Positions 42,727-50,303 of a DNA stretch of 64,000 nt are shown piece after piece. Source of the DNA: Massilia sp. ZL223 (GTDB taxonomy: Bacteria; Pseudomonadota; Gammaproteobacteria; Burkholderiales; Burkholderiaceae_D); assembly GCF_018119395.1 (NCBI RefSeq), contig NZ_JAGPWD010000025.1:25992-89991 (forward strand), read 5' to 3'. Positions within the stretch are counted from its first letter, which is position 1, and the number at the start of each line of letters is the position of its first letter. The notes below the pieces were generated by a model. The model saw only the letters and a program-made list of their open reading frames with translations. It was not told the DNA's origin and searched no databases. The position numbers were made by a program, and so were the translations under genes.

Positions 42727-43188
42727 ATGAAAAAACCGCTGATCCTGCTGGCTGTCCTTTTCCCCCTCTCCGCCTGGTTCTTCAGCTACGCCTCGCTGAG
42801 CAAGCGGGATGACTACGCGGTGATCGAGAAGGCGCCGGTGTATGCGATGGCCACCCCTGAAGGCGTGGTCCGCCACAAGGTCAGCCGTATGAAGGACTAT
42901 GCCGTTGCCTATGTCTACCAGGTCGACGGCGTCACCTATCACCACGAAGCCAGGGCGCACAACAAGGAAGAGGCCGAGGCGCTTGCTTCGAAGCCCAGCC
43001 TGGAGGTCGTCTATCCCGCCGGCTTGCCGGACAAGGCGATCTTGCGCCAGGAGTTCGATGGGCGCATCAAGTCGGAGAGCGTTTTCGACGCGGTCCTGAT
43101 GGCGGTCATCGGCGCACTGATCATGAGCCTCGCGGTGACGCTCGGGGTGAGCTGGAAGGCCGGCTGGCTGAAGAGCAAGACCGCCTGA
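42727..43188 (+). CDS. DUF3592-like membrane protein
   Basis: 153 residues from ATG 42727. An N-terminal helix (PLILLAVLFPLSAWFFSYA), a beta-rich extracytoplasmic domain (residues 30-115, YAVAYVYQVDGVTYHHEARA then LEVVYPAGLPDKAIL), and a C-terminal helix (FDAVLMAVIGALIMSLAVTL) make the DUF3592 arrangement. Longer in-frame extensions upstream run through the divergent LacI promoter and are not used. Function of the family is unknown. It is followed by a strong hairpin and appears to be transcribed alone. Confidence 0.72.
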   Translation: MKKPLILLAVLFPLSAWFFSYASLSKRDDYAVIEKAPVYAMATPEGVVRHKVSRMKDYAVAYVYQVDGVTYHHEARAHNKEEAEALASKPSLEVVYPAGLPDKAILRQEFDGRIKSESVFDAVLMAVIGALIMSLAVTLGVSWKAGWLKSKTA

Positions 43189-43212
43189 CCCGCCTCGAGG
43201 TCGAATAAGAAG

Positions 43213-43248
43213 GGGCCGGTAGCGAATCGCGGTATTCGCTACCGGCCC
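43213..43248. terminator. strong hairpin terminator-like element
   Basis: A perfect 15-bp stem (GGGCCGGTAGCGAAT at 43213-43227, its complement at 43234-43248) with a 6-base loop lies 25 bases after the stop at 43188. The tail TTCGCTT is only moderately T-rich. It insulates this gene from gntR. Confidence 0.6.
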
Positions 43249-43386
43249 TTCGCTTATGGGGCCGAGCTCCATACGGACCATGCCGGTTCGCCAATTTGCG
43301 ATTGATTTGCCATAATCGTGCTCCGATACAAGACCGCGTCCGCATTTGGAAGCGCCGCCAGCAGTCCGAGTCGCGGCCGCACCCTT

Positions 43387-43398
43387 GATAACGTTACC
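43387..43398. promoter_or_regulatory. candidate GntR operator before gntR
   Basis: GATAAC-GTTACC is an 11/12-symmetric dyad 25 bases before the gntR start. It shares the GTTACC/GGTAAC pattern known from E. coli GntR operators and resembles the palindrome before gntK. It suggests autoregulation. Confidence 0.45.
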
Positions 43399-43423
43399 AC
43401 CGGAAGCTCCTAACTGAGGAAGA

Positions 43424-44452
43424 ATGAGCAAACCACAGACCTCCCGATCCCGTGCAAGCGGCCGCGTCACGCTGGCCGATGTCGCGGCCAAGGCCGGTGT
43501 CGGCACGATGACCGCGTCGCGGGCCATCAGCCAGCCTGACATGGTGTCGGCGGCGCTGCGAGCGCGCGTCGACCAGGCCGTGGCCGAGCTGGGCTATGTC
43601 CCCAACCGGGTCGCACGCGCGCTGGCCTCGGCCCAATCCAAGGTGATCGTGGTGCTGGTGCCTTCGCTGTCGAACGCGGTGTTTACGGACGTCCTGGCCG
43701 GCATCCAGGATGCGCTGGAACCGGACGGCTACCAGATCCTGATCGGTAACACCCGCTACTCCGACGCCGAGGAAGAGAAGCTGCTCGGCACCTACCTGCA
43801 GTCGAGCCCGGACGGCATCCTGTTGTCCGGGCTGACCCACAGCAAACGGGTCACCGAGCTGCTTGCCTCTTCCAGGCGGCCCGTGGTGTCGATGATGGAC
43901 CTGGCCGGCTCGCCGGACACCATGTCGGTCGGCTTCTCCCAGCTGCAGGCGGGCTACACGATGACCCGCTATCTGCTCGACAAGGGCTACCGGCGCATCG
44001 GCTTCATGGGCGCGCAGCGCGACGAACGCACGCTGAAGCGCCTGGACGGCTACCGCCGCGCCCTGGACGAAGCCGGCGTTTACGATTCCCGGCTCGAAAC
44101 CATGGTGAGCGATCCTTCCACCATCGCGCTCGGCGCGGAACTCCTGGGACGCATGCTGTCGGCCACGCCCGACTGCGACGCCATCTTCTGCTGCAATGAC
44201 GACCTTGCCCAGGGCGCCATCTTCCAATGCCAGCGCCGCGGCATCGCCGTGCCCCGGCAGCTGGCGATCTGCGGTTTCAACGACCTGCCGGTGTCGGCCT
44301 GGATGAATCCCTCCGTCACCACCATCGCCACCCCGCGTTACCGGGTCGGCTTCGAGGCGGCCCAGCTGCTGCGCGCCGTCATCCGCGGCGAGAAGCCGCC
44401 GGCGACCCGGGTCGATCTCGGTTTCACCCTGATGGCGCGCGAGAGCGCCTGA
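43424..44452 (+). CDS. gntR: LacI-family gluconate operon repressor
   Basis: 342 residues. The HTH reads TLADVAAKAGVGTMTASRAI and the hinge NRVARALASAQ. The effector domain includes the GntR-like VLVPSLSNAVFTDVLAGIQDAL near the start and CGFNDLPVSAWMNPSVTTIATPR near the end. Gluconate or 6-phosphogluconate is the expected inducer. It lies just upstream of gntK in the same direction, and operator-like dyads precede both. GAGGA lies seven bases before the ATG. Assignment to GntR rests mainly on the neighbouring kinase. Confidence 0.83.
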   Translation: MSKPQTSRSRASGRVTLADVAAKAGVGTMTASRAISQPDMVSAALRARVDQAVAELGYVPNRVARALASAQSKVIVVLVPSLSNAVFTDVLAGIQDALEPDGYQILIGNTRYSDAEEEKLLGTYLQSSPDGILLSGLTHSKRVTELLASSRRPVVSMMDLAGSPDTMSVGFSQLQAGYTMTRYLLDKGYRRIGFMGAQRDERTLKRLDGYRRALDEAGVYDSRLETMVSDPSTIALGAELLGRMLSATPDCDAIFCCNDDLAQGAIFQCQRRGIAVPRQLAICGFNDLPVSAWMNPSVTTIATPRYRVGFEAAQLLRAVIRGEKPPATRVDLGFTLMARESA

Positions 44453-44532
44453 GCAGACGCCAGCCTTCCCGGGCCGCTCCTGCCGCGTGCGCGCAGGAGC
44501 GGCCGTTTGCGGCGCTGCAGCATAAATTTATC

Positions 44533-44585
44533 TTTACAAAATCCGTGATCGCGGTAGACTCGCTTTCCATTGGTAGCGCTACCAA
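44533..44585 (+). promoter_or_regulatory. gntK promoter with overlapping GntR-type operator
   Basis: TTTACA (44533-44538) and TAGACT (44555-44560) with a 16-base spacer form a good sigma70 promoter. The perfect 16-bp palindrome TTGGTAGC-GCTACCAA (44570-44585) follows about where transcription starts. A repressor bound there would stop gntK, the transporter and the porin together. Confidence 0.7.
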
Positions 44586-44613
44586 GCTCGATCAACCCAA
44601 CCGAATATCTCAC

Positions 44614-45141
44614 ATGCATGACAAGGTCCCCGACTCTTCCGTTTCGTTCCGCTGGGTAGTCATGGGCGTCTCCGGATGCGGCAAGAGCGTAGTCGGCCAG
44701 CGGCTGGCGTCCGCGCTGGGCGTGCGCTTCCTCGAGGGCGACGCCTACCACAGCGCGGCGAACGTCGCCAAGATGGCGGCCGGCATCCCGCTCGACGACA
44801 ACGACCGTGCCGACTGGCTCGGCGCGCTCCAGGACGAGATTGCCCGCGCCATGGCCGGGGGCGAAGGCCTGGTGCTCGCCTGTTCCGCCCTCAAGCGCCG
44901 TTACCGCGACCTGCTGCGCGCCGCCGATCCCGGGCTGCGCTTCGCGCACCTGAACGGTCCGCGCGAGCTGATCCACGAACGAATGCAGGCGCGTACCGCC
45001 CACTACATGCCGGTATCGCTGCTCGACAGCCAGCTGCGCGATCTCGAACCCCTGCAAGAGGACGAATCCGGCGTGGTGCTCGACATCCGCAAGCCGCTTT
45101 CCGTCCTTACCGACGACATCATCCATCCCGAGGGCCGCTAG
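44614..45141 (+). CDS. gntK: gluconokinase
   Basis: Phosphorylates D-gluconate to 6-phosphogluconate. The 175-residue protein starts at ATG 44614 after the operator; the upstream frame is within gntR. The P-loop VMGVSGCGKSVVG, the gluconate-site FLEGDAYHSAANVAKM and GIPLDDNDRADWL, the LACSALKRRYRDLLR segment and the lid region MPVSLLDSQLRDLE are all standard GntK features at standard length. The transporter gene starts 29 bases downstream. The product enters the Entner-Doudoroff or pentose-phosphate pathway encoded elsewhere. Confidence 0.92.
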   Translation: MHDKVPDSSVSFRWVVMGVSGCGKSVVGQRLASALGVRFLEGDAYHSAANVAKMAAGIPLDDNDRADWLGALQDEIARAMAGGEGLVLACSALKRRYRDLLRAADPGLRFAHLNGPRELIHERMQARTAHYMPVSLLDSQLRDLEPLQEDESGVVLDIRKPLSVLTDDIIHPEGR

Positions 45142-45170
45142 ATCCCTGCCGAACGACACAGGAGACAAAC

Positions 45171-46490
45171 ATGAACGCCATACCAAAACAAACGATCCCG
45201 CGCCGCCGCTGGGGCATCGGCGCCCTGCTGGGGGTGGGTGTCCTGATCAACTACATCGACCGCATCGGCCTCTCGGTGGCCGCGCCCCAGATCAAGGAGA
45301 TGTTCGACCTGACGCCGGTCGAGCTGGGGCTGCTGTTCTCCGCCTTCGCCTGGTCCTACTCCCTGCTGCAGATCCCGGTCGGCATGGTGCTCGACCGTTT
45401 CGGCCCGACCCGGGTCGGGCGCTGGGGCGCTTTCCTGTGGGGCGTGGCCTCGCTCATCACCGCCTTCTCGAGTGGCTTCGCCGGCATCCTGGTCGCGCGC
45501 ATCATCCTGGGCGTGGCCGAGGCTCCCGCCTTCCCGGCCAGCTCCAAGGCCACCGGCTACTGGTTCCCGCGCCACGAACGCGGCCTGGCCACGGCGATCT
45601 TCGACGCCGCCGCCAAGTTCTCGAACGTGATCGGCGTGCCGCTGGTGGCGATCACGGTCGTGACCTTCGGCTGGCGCTGGGGCTTCGGCCTGACCGCGGT
45701 GCTGAGCTTCCTGTACTTCATCGCTTTCTACGTGCTGTACCGCGATCCGAGCGCCGACAAGCGCCTGTCGAAGGTGGAATACGACTACATCCAGCGCGGC
45801 GGCGCCGCCCCCGAAGGACCGGCCGAGGCAGGCGCGGTCAACATGCTCGGCTACCTGCTGACCAAGACCAAGGTCTGGGGCCTGACCATCGGTTTCGCGG
45901 CCTACGGCTATACCTTCTACCTGTTCCTCACCTGGCTGCCCGGCTACCTGGTCGAATCCATGCACATGAGCATCCTGAAATCGGCCGGTTTCGCGGCGAT
46001 TCCCTGGGCCTTCGCCACCCTCACCGACCTGTTCGTCGGCGGCTGGCTGATCGACCACCTGATCAAGCGCGGCATGGACGAATCCAAGGTGCGCAAGGCG
46101 GTGCTGGTGACGGGCATGAGCTTCGGCCTGGCGGTGTTCGGCGCGACCCAGACCACCGATCCGGTCTGGGCGATCTTCTGGATCTCGATCGCCCTGGGCG
46201 GACTGGCCTCGGCCGCACCGGTGAGCTGGTCGCTGCCCTCGCTGATCGCCCCCAAGGGCGGCGCCGGCACCGTCGGCGGCATCATGAACTTCGCCAACAA
46301 CCTGATGGGCGCGGCCGCGCCGATCGTGACCGGCCTGATCGTGGGCGCCACCGCCTCCTTCACCAATGCCTTCCTGGTCGCCGGCGTGATCCTGGTGATC
46401 GGCATTTTCTGCTTCGTGTTCGTGCTCGGGAAAATCGAGCCGATTCCCGACCCCGCACCGGCCGCCACCGTACCGGCGGCGGCCGCCTGA
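45171..46490 (+). CDS. MFS transporter, anion:cation symporter family (sugar acid uptake)
   Basis: 439 residues with twelve predicted helices. ATG 45171 has AGGAGA upstream. The first loop motif GMVLDRFGPTRVGRWG and the family hallmark NYIDRIGLSVAAPQIKE near the N-terminus are those of ACS transporters such as hexuronate, galactonate and glucarate carriers. A Pro/Ala-rich tail ends the protein. Position between gluconokinase and a porin under a GntR-type operator indicates gluconate as substrate, although classical GntP permeases are of another family. Confidence 0.85.
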   Translation: MNAIPKQTIPRRRWGIGALLGVGVLINYIDRIGLSVAAPQIKEMFDLTPVELGLLFSAFAWSYSLLQIPVGMVLDRFGPTRVGRWGAFLWGVASLITAFSSGFAGILVARIILGVAEAPAFPASSKATGYWFPRHERGLATAIFDAAAKFSNVIGVPLVAITVVTFGWRWGFGLTAVLSFLYFIAFYVLYRDPSADKRLSKVEYDYIQRGGAAPEGPAEAGAVNMLGYLLTKTKVWGLTIGFAAYGYTFYLFLTWLPGYLVESMHMSILKSAGFAAIPWAFATLTDLFVGGWLIDHLIKRGMDESKVRKAVLVTGMSFGLAVFGATQTTDPVWAIFWISIALGGLASAAPVSWSLPSLIAPKGGAGTVGGIMNFANNLMGAAAPIVTGLIVGATASFTNAFLVAGVILVIGIFCFVFVLGKIEPIPDPAPAATVPAAAA

Positions 46491-46504
46491 GAAGGGAAGC
46501 GCGT

Positions 46505-47563
46505 ATGAAAAAGCTTTCCTTGCTGTGCGCGGCGCTCGCCTGCAGCGGCGCGGCGCCGGCCCAGGGATCTTCGGTGGCGTTGTATGGCGTGATGGACGTA
46601 GGCATCTCGGTCGACCAGGGCGGCGCCGCCGGCAGCGCGACGCGGGTGACCAGCGGCATGGCGACCCAGAGCCGCTGGGGCTTCCGGGGCGCCGAGGAAC
46701 TCGGCGGCGGCCTGGCCGCCTTCTTCGTGATCGAAGGCGGCATCCACGCCGACAAGGGCGACTCGACCCAGAACAATACCCTGTTCGGCCGGACCTCCAT
46801 CGTGGGCTTGCGCGGCAAATTCGGTGCCGTGAGCGTGGGACTCCAGGATACGCCGCTGTTCACCGTGCTCAACGTCGTCGCCGATCCGCTGCGCAATGGC
46901 GTCATCCGGTCGAACAACCTGATGGCCCCGGCGGGATTCCGCGCAGCGAACTCGGTCCTGTACCGCAGCCCCGTGTTCGATGGCTTCAGCACCGCCCTGA
47001 TGCTGGCCGCCGGCGAAGCACCCGGCAATGCCGCCGCCGGACGGGCGCTCGGCGGCTCGCTCGACTACAGCCGAGGCCCGCTCAACGCCAGCATTGCCTT
47101 CCACCGGAAAAACAACGACAGCGCTACCGTGTCGGGACGCGGGCTTGCGCGCAACCTGCTGCTCGCTGCGAACTACCAGTTCGCTGCGTTCCGGGGCCAC
47201 GCCGCCTATGAAGTGAACCGGGGGCCGAACAGTGCGCCGATCAACAATGGCGCCGCGGTGTTCGGCGGCGCGCCGCCGGTGCCGTCGACCGACAGCCGCG
47301 ACCTGCTGCTGGCGGCGTCGATCCCGCTTGGGGCCAGTACGGTGGTGCTGACCTGCGTGCATGCGGACGACCGGACCGTGCACGACCAGGACGCGACCCA
47401 GCTGGGCGTGGCGTATATGTACGCGTTCTCCAAGCGTACCGACGTCTACACTTCGTATGGCGGAATCCGTAACCGCAATGGAGCCGTCTACACCGAGGGC
47501 AACAGCGAAGAGCCGGGACTCGGAAACCGCCAGTTCGCCCTCGGCCTGCGTCACCGCTTCTGA
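46505..47563 (+). CDS. Gram-negative porin (burkholderial type)
   Basis: 352 residues with a signal peptide (MKKLSLLCAALACSGAAPAQ) and a 16-strand barrel pattern. SSVALYGVMDVGISV is the usual first strand, SRWGFRGAEELGGGLAAFFVIEGG the second and third, LFGRTSIVGLRGKFGAVSVG the fourth, and the chain ends in Phe (LGLRHRF), as needed for outer-membrane assembly. It lies 14 bases after the transporter gene, so it probably lets gluconate cross the outer membrane. One Cys (VVLTCVHADD) is unusual for such porins. Confidence 0.87.
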   Translation: MKKLSLLCAALACSGAAPAQGSSVALYGVMDVGISVDQGGAAGSATRVTSGMATQSRWGFRGAEELGGGLAAFFVIEGGIHADKGDSTQNNTLFGRTSIVGLRGKFGAVSVGLQDTPLFTVLNVVADPLRNGVIRSNNLMAPAGFRAANSVLYRSPVFDGFSTALMLAAGEAPGNAAAGRALGGSLDYSRGPLNASIAFHRKNNDSATVSGRGLARNLLLAANYQFAAFRGHAAYEVNRGPNSAPINNGAAVFGGAPPVPSTDSRDLLLAASIPLGASTVVLTCVHADDRTVHDQDATQLGVAYMYAFSKRTDVYTSYGGIRNRNGAVYTEGNSEEPGLGNRQFALGLRHRF

Positions 47564-47631
47564 CCGCCGCGCGCACCACCTGCCGGGTTACACTAGGCGC
47601 CGCTCACCGTGCCGATGGAAGAAAGCAGACG

Positions 47632-47982
47632 ATGAAGTGGATTATTACGAAGTACCTGATCACGGCGGCCGTTGTCGTGCTGGTGTCGGAGACCGCCAAG
47701 CGCAGCGACCGGTTCGGCGGCCTGATCGCCGCCCTGCCGATGATCACCCTGCTGACGCTCGTGTGGCTGCATGTGGAGAACCAGCCTGCCGCCAAGCTGG
47801 CCAATCACGCGTGGTACACCTTCTGGTACGTGGTGCCGACCCTGCCGATGTTCCTGGCCTTTCCCTGGCTGCTGCAGCGTCTCGGTTTCTGGTGGGCCCT
47901 CGGCAGCTGCGCCCTGATCACGATCGCCTGCTTCGCGGCCTTCGCCTTGCTGGTGCGGCGTTTCGGGATCGAGTTGCTGTAG
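47632..47982 (+). CDS. DUF3147-family membrane protein
   Basis: 116 residues with four hydrophobic helices. The sequence KRSDRFGGLIAALPMITLLTLVWLH is characteristic of the family, and NHAWYTFWYVVPTLPMFLAF of the third helix. No catalytic motif is seen. It lies 68 bases after the porin and may be read through from the gluconate unit, though nothing links the function. It is convergent with the CPBP protease gene, only four bases away. Confidence 0.75.
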   Translation: MKWIITKYLITAAVVVLVSETAKRSDRFGGLIAALPMITLLTLVWLHVENQPAAKLANHAWYTFWYVVPTLPMFLAFPWLLQRLGFWWALGSCALITIACFAAFALLVRRFGIELL

Positions 47983-47986
47983 CGCT

Positions 47987-48835
47987 TCAGCTGCCCCGCT
48001 TCAGCGCGCCGCGCAGGAACCAGGCGGCTGCGGCGCACAGCACCACCAGTGTGACCACGGAGCCTTCCACCCCGAAGGCGCCGCCGGTCAGCAGGATGGA
48101 GCCGGAAAGTTCGCCACGCAGCAGCCCCGCCTCGGCCTGGTGGCCGGACACCGTGGCCGAAAAGATCTGCCCGACGAAGTAGTTCCAGGCGAGGTGGCTG
48201 GCGATGCACATCCACAGGCGGCGCGTCCGCATATAAATAGCCGCCTGCATGACGCTGTACACGGCCAGTGCCGCAACGGCGACCGGGCTGACACCGTCGT
48301 TCGGCAAATGGGCGGCGCTGAACACGACGGCCGAAACGATGATCGCCCAGCGGCTGCCGATCGATTGCTCGCTGATGCGGAACACGACGCCGCGGAACAG
48401 CATTTCCTCGGTCAGGGCAACCAGCATCAATTCGGCCAATGGCAGCGCAAGCAGCAGCGTGACTGTGTTCATGCCGTCCAGGTGGTAGGCGCCCAGCAAA
48501 CCAAGCAAGGCGAACACGGCGCACACCAGGCCCGCGCCCAATCCCAGGCCGAGCAAGGATTCGCGCGCGGCGCCCTGGGCGCCGAATTCCGTCAGCGCGC
48601 GTTTTTCGATCCGGTGCACGAAGAAGCGGTAGGCCAGGAAGGACAGCACGGCCGCCAGCAACTGGGGCCAGGCGATCCGGTAGGGCTTGTCCACCAGTGC
48701 CGACGAGAGGATCATCGTCAGCGGCACCGGCGCGAAGGTCAGCACAATACCGATCACGCTGCGGACAAAAGGGTGGGCCATCAGGCGCGAGGATGGCGCC
48801 GCCTTGTTGGCGGACATCGTGCTTGCTTCATTCAT
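47987..48835 (-). CDS. CPBP-family intramembrane glutamic endopeptidase
   Basis: 282 residues with about eight helices. The Abi/CAAX-protease motifs are intact: TEEMLFRG (catalytic Glu pair and Arg), VFSAAHL and SHLAWNYFVG. ATG 48835 is preceded by AGGAG eight bases away; a longer frame upstream would overlap the MarR gene. The family includes prenyl-protein proteases and self-immunity proteins. It follows a MarR-type regulator by 34 bases on the same strand, so that regulator probably controls it. Confidence 0.83.
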   Translation of the reverse strand: MNEASTMSANKAAPSSRLMAHPFVRSVIGIVLTFAPVPLTMILSSALVDKPYRIAWPQLLAAVLSFLAYRFFVHRIEKRALTEFGAQGAARESLLGLGLGAGLVCAVFALLGLLGAYHLDGMNTVTLLLALPLAELMLVALTEEMLFRGVVFRISEQSIGSRWAIIVSAVVFSAAHLPNDGVSPVAVAALAVYSVMQAAIYMRTRRLWMCIASHLAWNYFVGQIFSATVSGHQAEAGLLRGELSGSILLTGGAFGVEGSVVTLVVLCAAAAWFLRGALKRGS

Positions 48836-48869
48836 TGCTTCGTCTCCTGTACATTTTTCTGGATTCTTC

Positions 48870-49403
48870 TTAAGCCGCGTTCTTCTTGCCGGACCGGCGC
48901 CGGCTGTCTTGGCCTGTCGCCTTGCTGCCGCCGTCCTGCTGCAACGCCAGTCGCGCCTCCCGGATGCGCTCGCCGAACGGCCGGTCGGCCAGGGCGGCGA
49001 TGGCCTGCGCCAGCGATTGCGACAGTGGCAGGTCGAGGTCGGCGTCCAGGCCATCCGCCGCGAGCTTGGTCGCGCGCCAGCATTCCTGCAGGCGCGGCAG
49101 CAGTGCGCTTCCTTTCGCGCTCAGGCTGACCACGCGCTGGCGGGCATCCTCCGCGCCCGGCGCAATCTGCACCAGGCCCTGCTTCTGCATCAGCGCCACG
49201 GTCTGGGTGGCGGCTGGCTGGGTGATGCCGGCCAGGGCCGCGATCTCGCCAATCGTCACCGCCTCGCGCATCGACAGCACGCGCATGACCGGCGTGTAGC
49301 GTGGCCGGTAATCCGGCAGGTCGGCATCGACGTAGGCGGCTTCGACCGCGCTGTCGAGCAGCTCGATCAGGTGGCGCAATTGGGTACCGAGTCCTTGTTT
49401 CAT
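48870..49403 (-). CDS. MarR-family transcriptional regulator
   Basis: 177 residues from ATG 49403. The winged helix-turn-helix is at about 50-110 (TIGEIAALAGITQPAATQTV as the recognition region, then GLVQIAPGAEDARQRVVSL as the wing with the conserved DxRxR-like sequence). Helices at both ends form the dimer. A Lys/Arg-rich tail (SRRRSGKKNAA) is unusual. An AT-rich stretch with TTATATAA upstream (about 49416-49440) is the probable promoter and operator. It is cotranscribed with the CPBP protease. Confidence 0.82.
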   Translation of the reverse strand: MKQGLGTQLRHLIELLDSAVEAAYVDADLPDYRPRYTPVMRVLSMREAVTIGEIAALAGITQPAATQTVALMQKQGLVQIAPGAEDARQRVVSLSAKGSALLPRLQECWRATKLAADGLDADLDLPLSQSLAQAIAALADRPFGERIREARLALQQDGGSKATGQDSRRRSGKKNAA

Positions 49404-49501
49404 GGGCAAAGAATATCAACAGTTATATAAGCGGTAAAGTAATATGGCGGCGGCGCCGCCATTTCATGCGCAGCGCGTAGGCTGCGCTCCGGAAGTGCGC
49501 T

Positions 49502-49918
49502 TCAGCCGGGGCGGGCCGGCGGCAAGAAGGCCGACAGGCGAATCTCGCCGAATTGGCGCATCAGGTGGCCTGCGGCCTGCGCCAGGGCGACATTGAGCGT
49601 ACCGGTAATGGCTTCCTCGGCCGCGCAGCCTGGATGATCGACACTGGGACCGATCGCGAAGATGACCGGCTCCTCAAGGGCGCGGTAGACGTCCAGCACC
49701 GTGATGGTGTCCGGGTCGGCGGCCAGGGTCCAGCCGCCGCCCCGCCCGCCCGTGGAATTAACGTAGCCAGCGGTGCGCAAGCCCGCCATCATGCGGCGTA
49801 CCAGTACCGGATTCGTGTCCAGCATCGTGGCGATCTCTTCGGAACTGGCCGCGCCTTTGCGGCCGTGCAGGTGGACGAGGACATGCAGTATCCTCGACAG
49901 ACGAAAATCGTTTCTCAT
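49502..49918 (-). CDS. Rrf2-family transcriptional regulator without Fe-S cysteines
   Basis: 138 residues from ATG 49918, which follows AGGAG. The winged helix (SRILHVLVHLHGRKGAASSE, then EIATMLDTNPVLVRRMMAGL and NSTGGRGGGWTLA) is typical of Rrf2. The cluster-binding region that holds three Cys in IscR or NsrR has only one Cys here (HPGCAAEEA), so it belongs with the YwnA-like, non-Fe-S group. DPDTITVLDVYRAL is the conserved middle helix. The dyads at 49945-49999 upstream may be its own operator. Targets are unknown. Confidence 0.82.
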   Translation of the reverse strand: MRNDFRLSRILHVLVHLHGRKGAASSEEIATMLDTNPVLVRRMMAGLRTAGYVNSTGGRGGGWTLAADPDTITVLDVYRALEEPVIFAIGPSVDHPGCAAEEAITGTLNVALAQAAGHLMRQFGEIRLSAFLPPARPG

Positions 49919-49944
49919 ATGGCTTCTCCTGCCGGCAGCATACC

Positions 49945-49999
49945 GCAACTTGTTGAGTTGCGATATGCCATGAAGAAATTCCGATACTCGTCGAGTTGC
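49945..49999. promoter_or_regulatory. tandem dyads upstream of the Rrf2 gene
   Basis: CGCAACT-TGTTG-AGTTGCG is a perfect 7-bp dyad at about 49944-49962. A related, less symmetric copy GATACT-CGTCG-AGTTGC lies at 49983-49999. The first is 26 bases before the Rrf2 start, well placed for autoregulation. The shared string AACTYGTYGAGTTGCG also matches the first core of the array at 29299. Confidence 0.5.
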
Positions 50000-50138
50000 G
50001 CAAACGGGGAGGGCCGGTCCAAGGCCTTAGCTTCCCTGCGCGCCGGCTCACTCCCGAAGCCCCACCTGCCCTCTTTTTGAGCCACCTCAAACATTCACAA
50101 CCGAGCGCTTTCAATAGCTTTGCCGCGCACGATTCGAT

Positions 50139-50196
50139 TTGACGCGCCGTTCAAATACGCATATATTTTTTCGTATTCCGAATGGAAACGTTTCCA
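50139..50196 (+). promoter_or_regulatory. strong promoter and LacI-type operator of the GH16 glucanase gene
   Basis: TTGACG (50139-50144), a 17-base spacer and TATATT (50162-50167) form a near-consensus sigma70 promoter. The perfect palindrome TGGAAAC-GTTTCCA (50183-50196) lies about ten bases after the expected transcription start. The leader to the GTG start is about 130 bases. Confidence 0.72.
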
Positions 50197-50303
50197 GTCA
50201 TAGCTTCCGCAAGAATTCTCAGAACCAACGTCGATGTTGGGCGCAGCGTGGCGGAGCCAGAACGGCCTCCCCACATTTCTTTGGAGTTAATCGAGGAGTC
50301 GAA

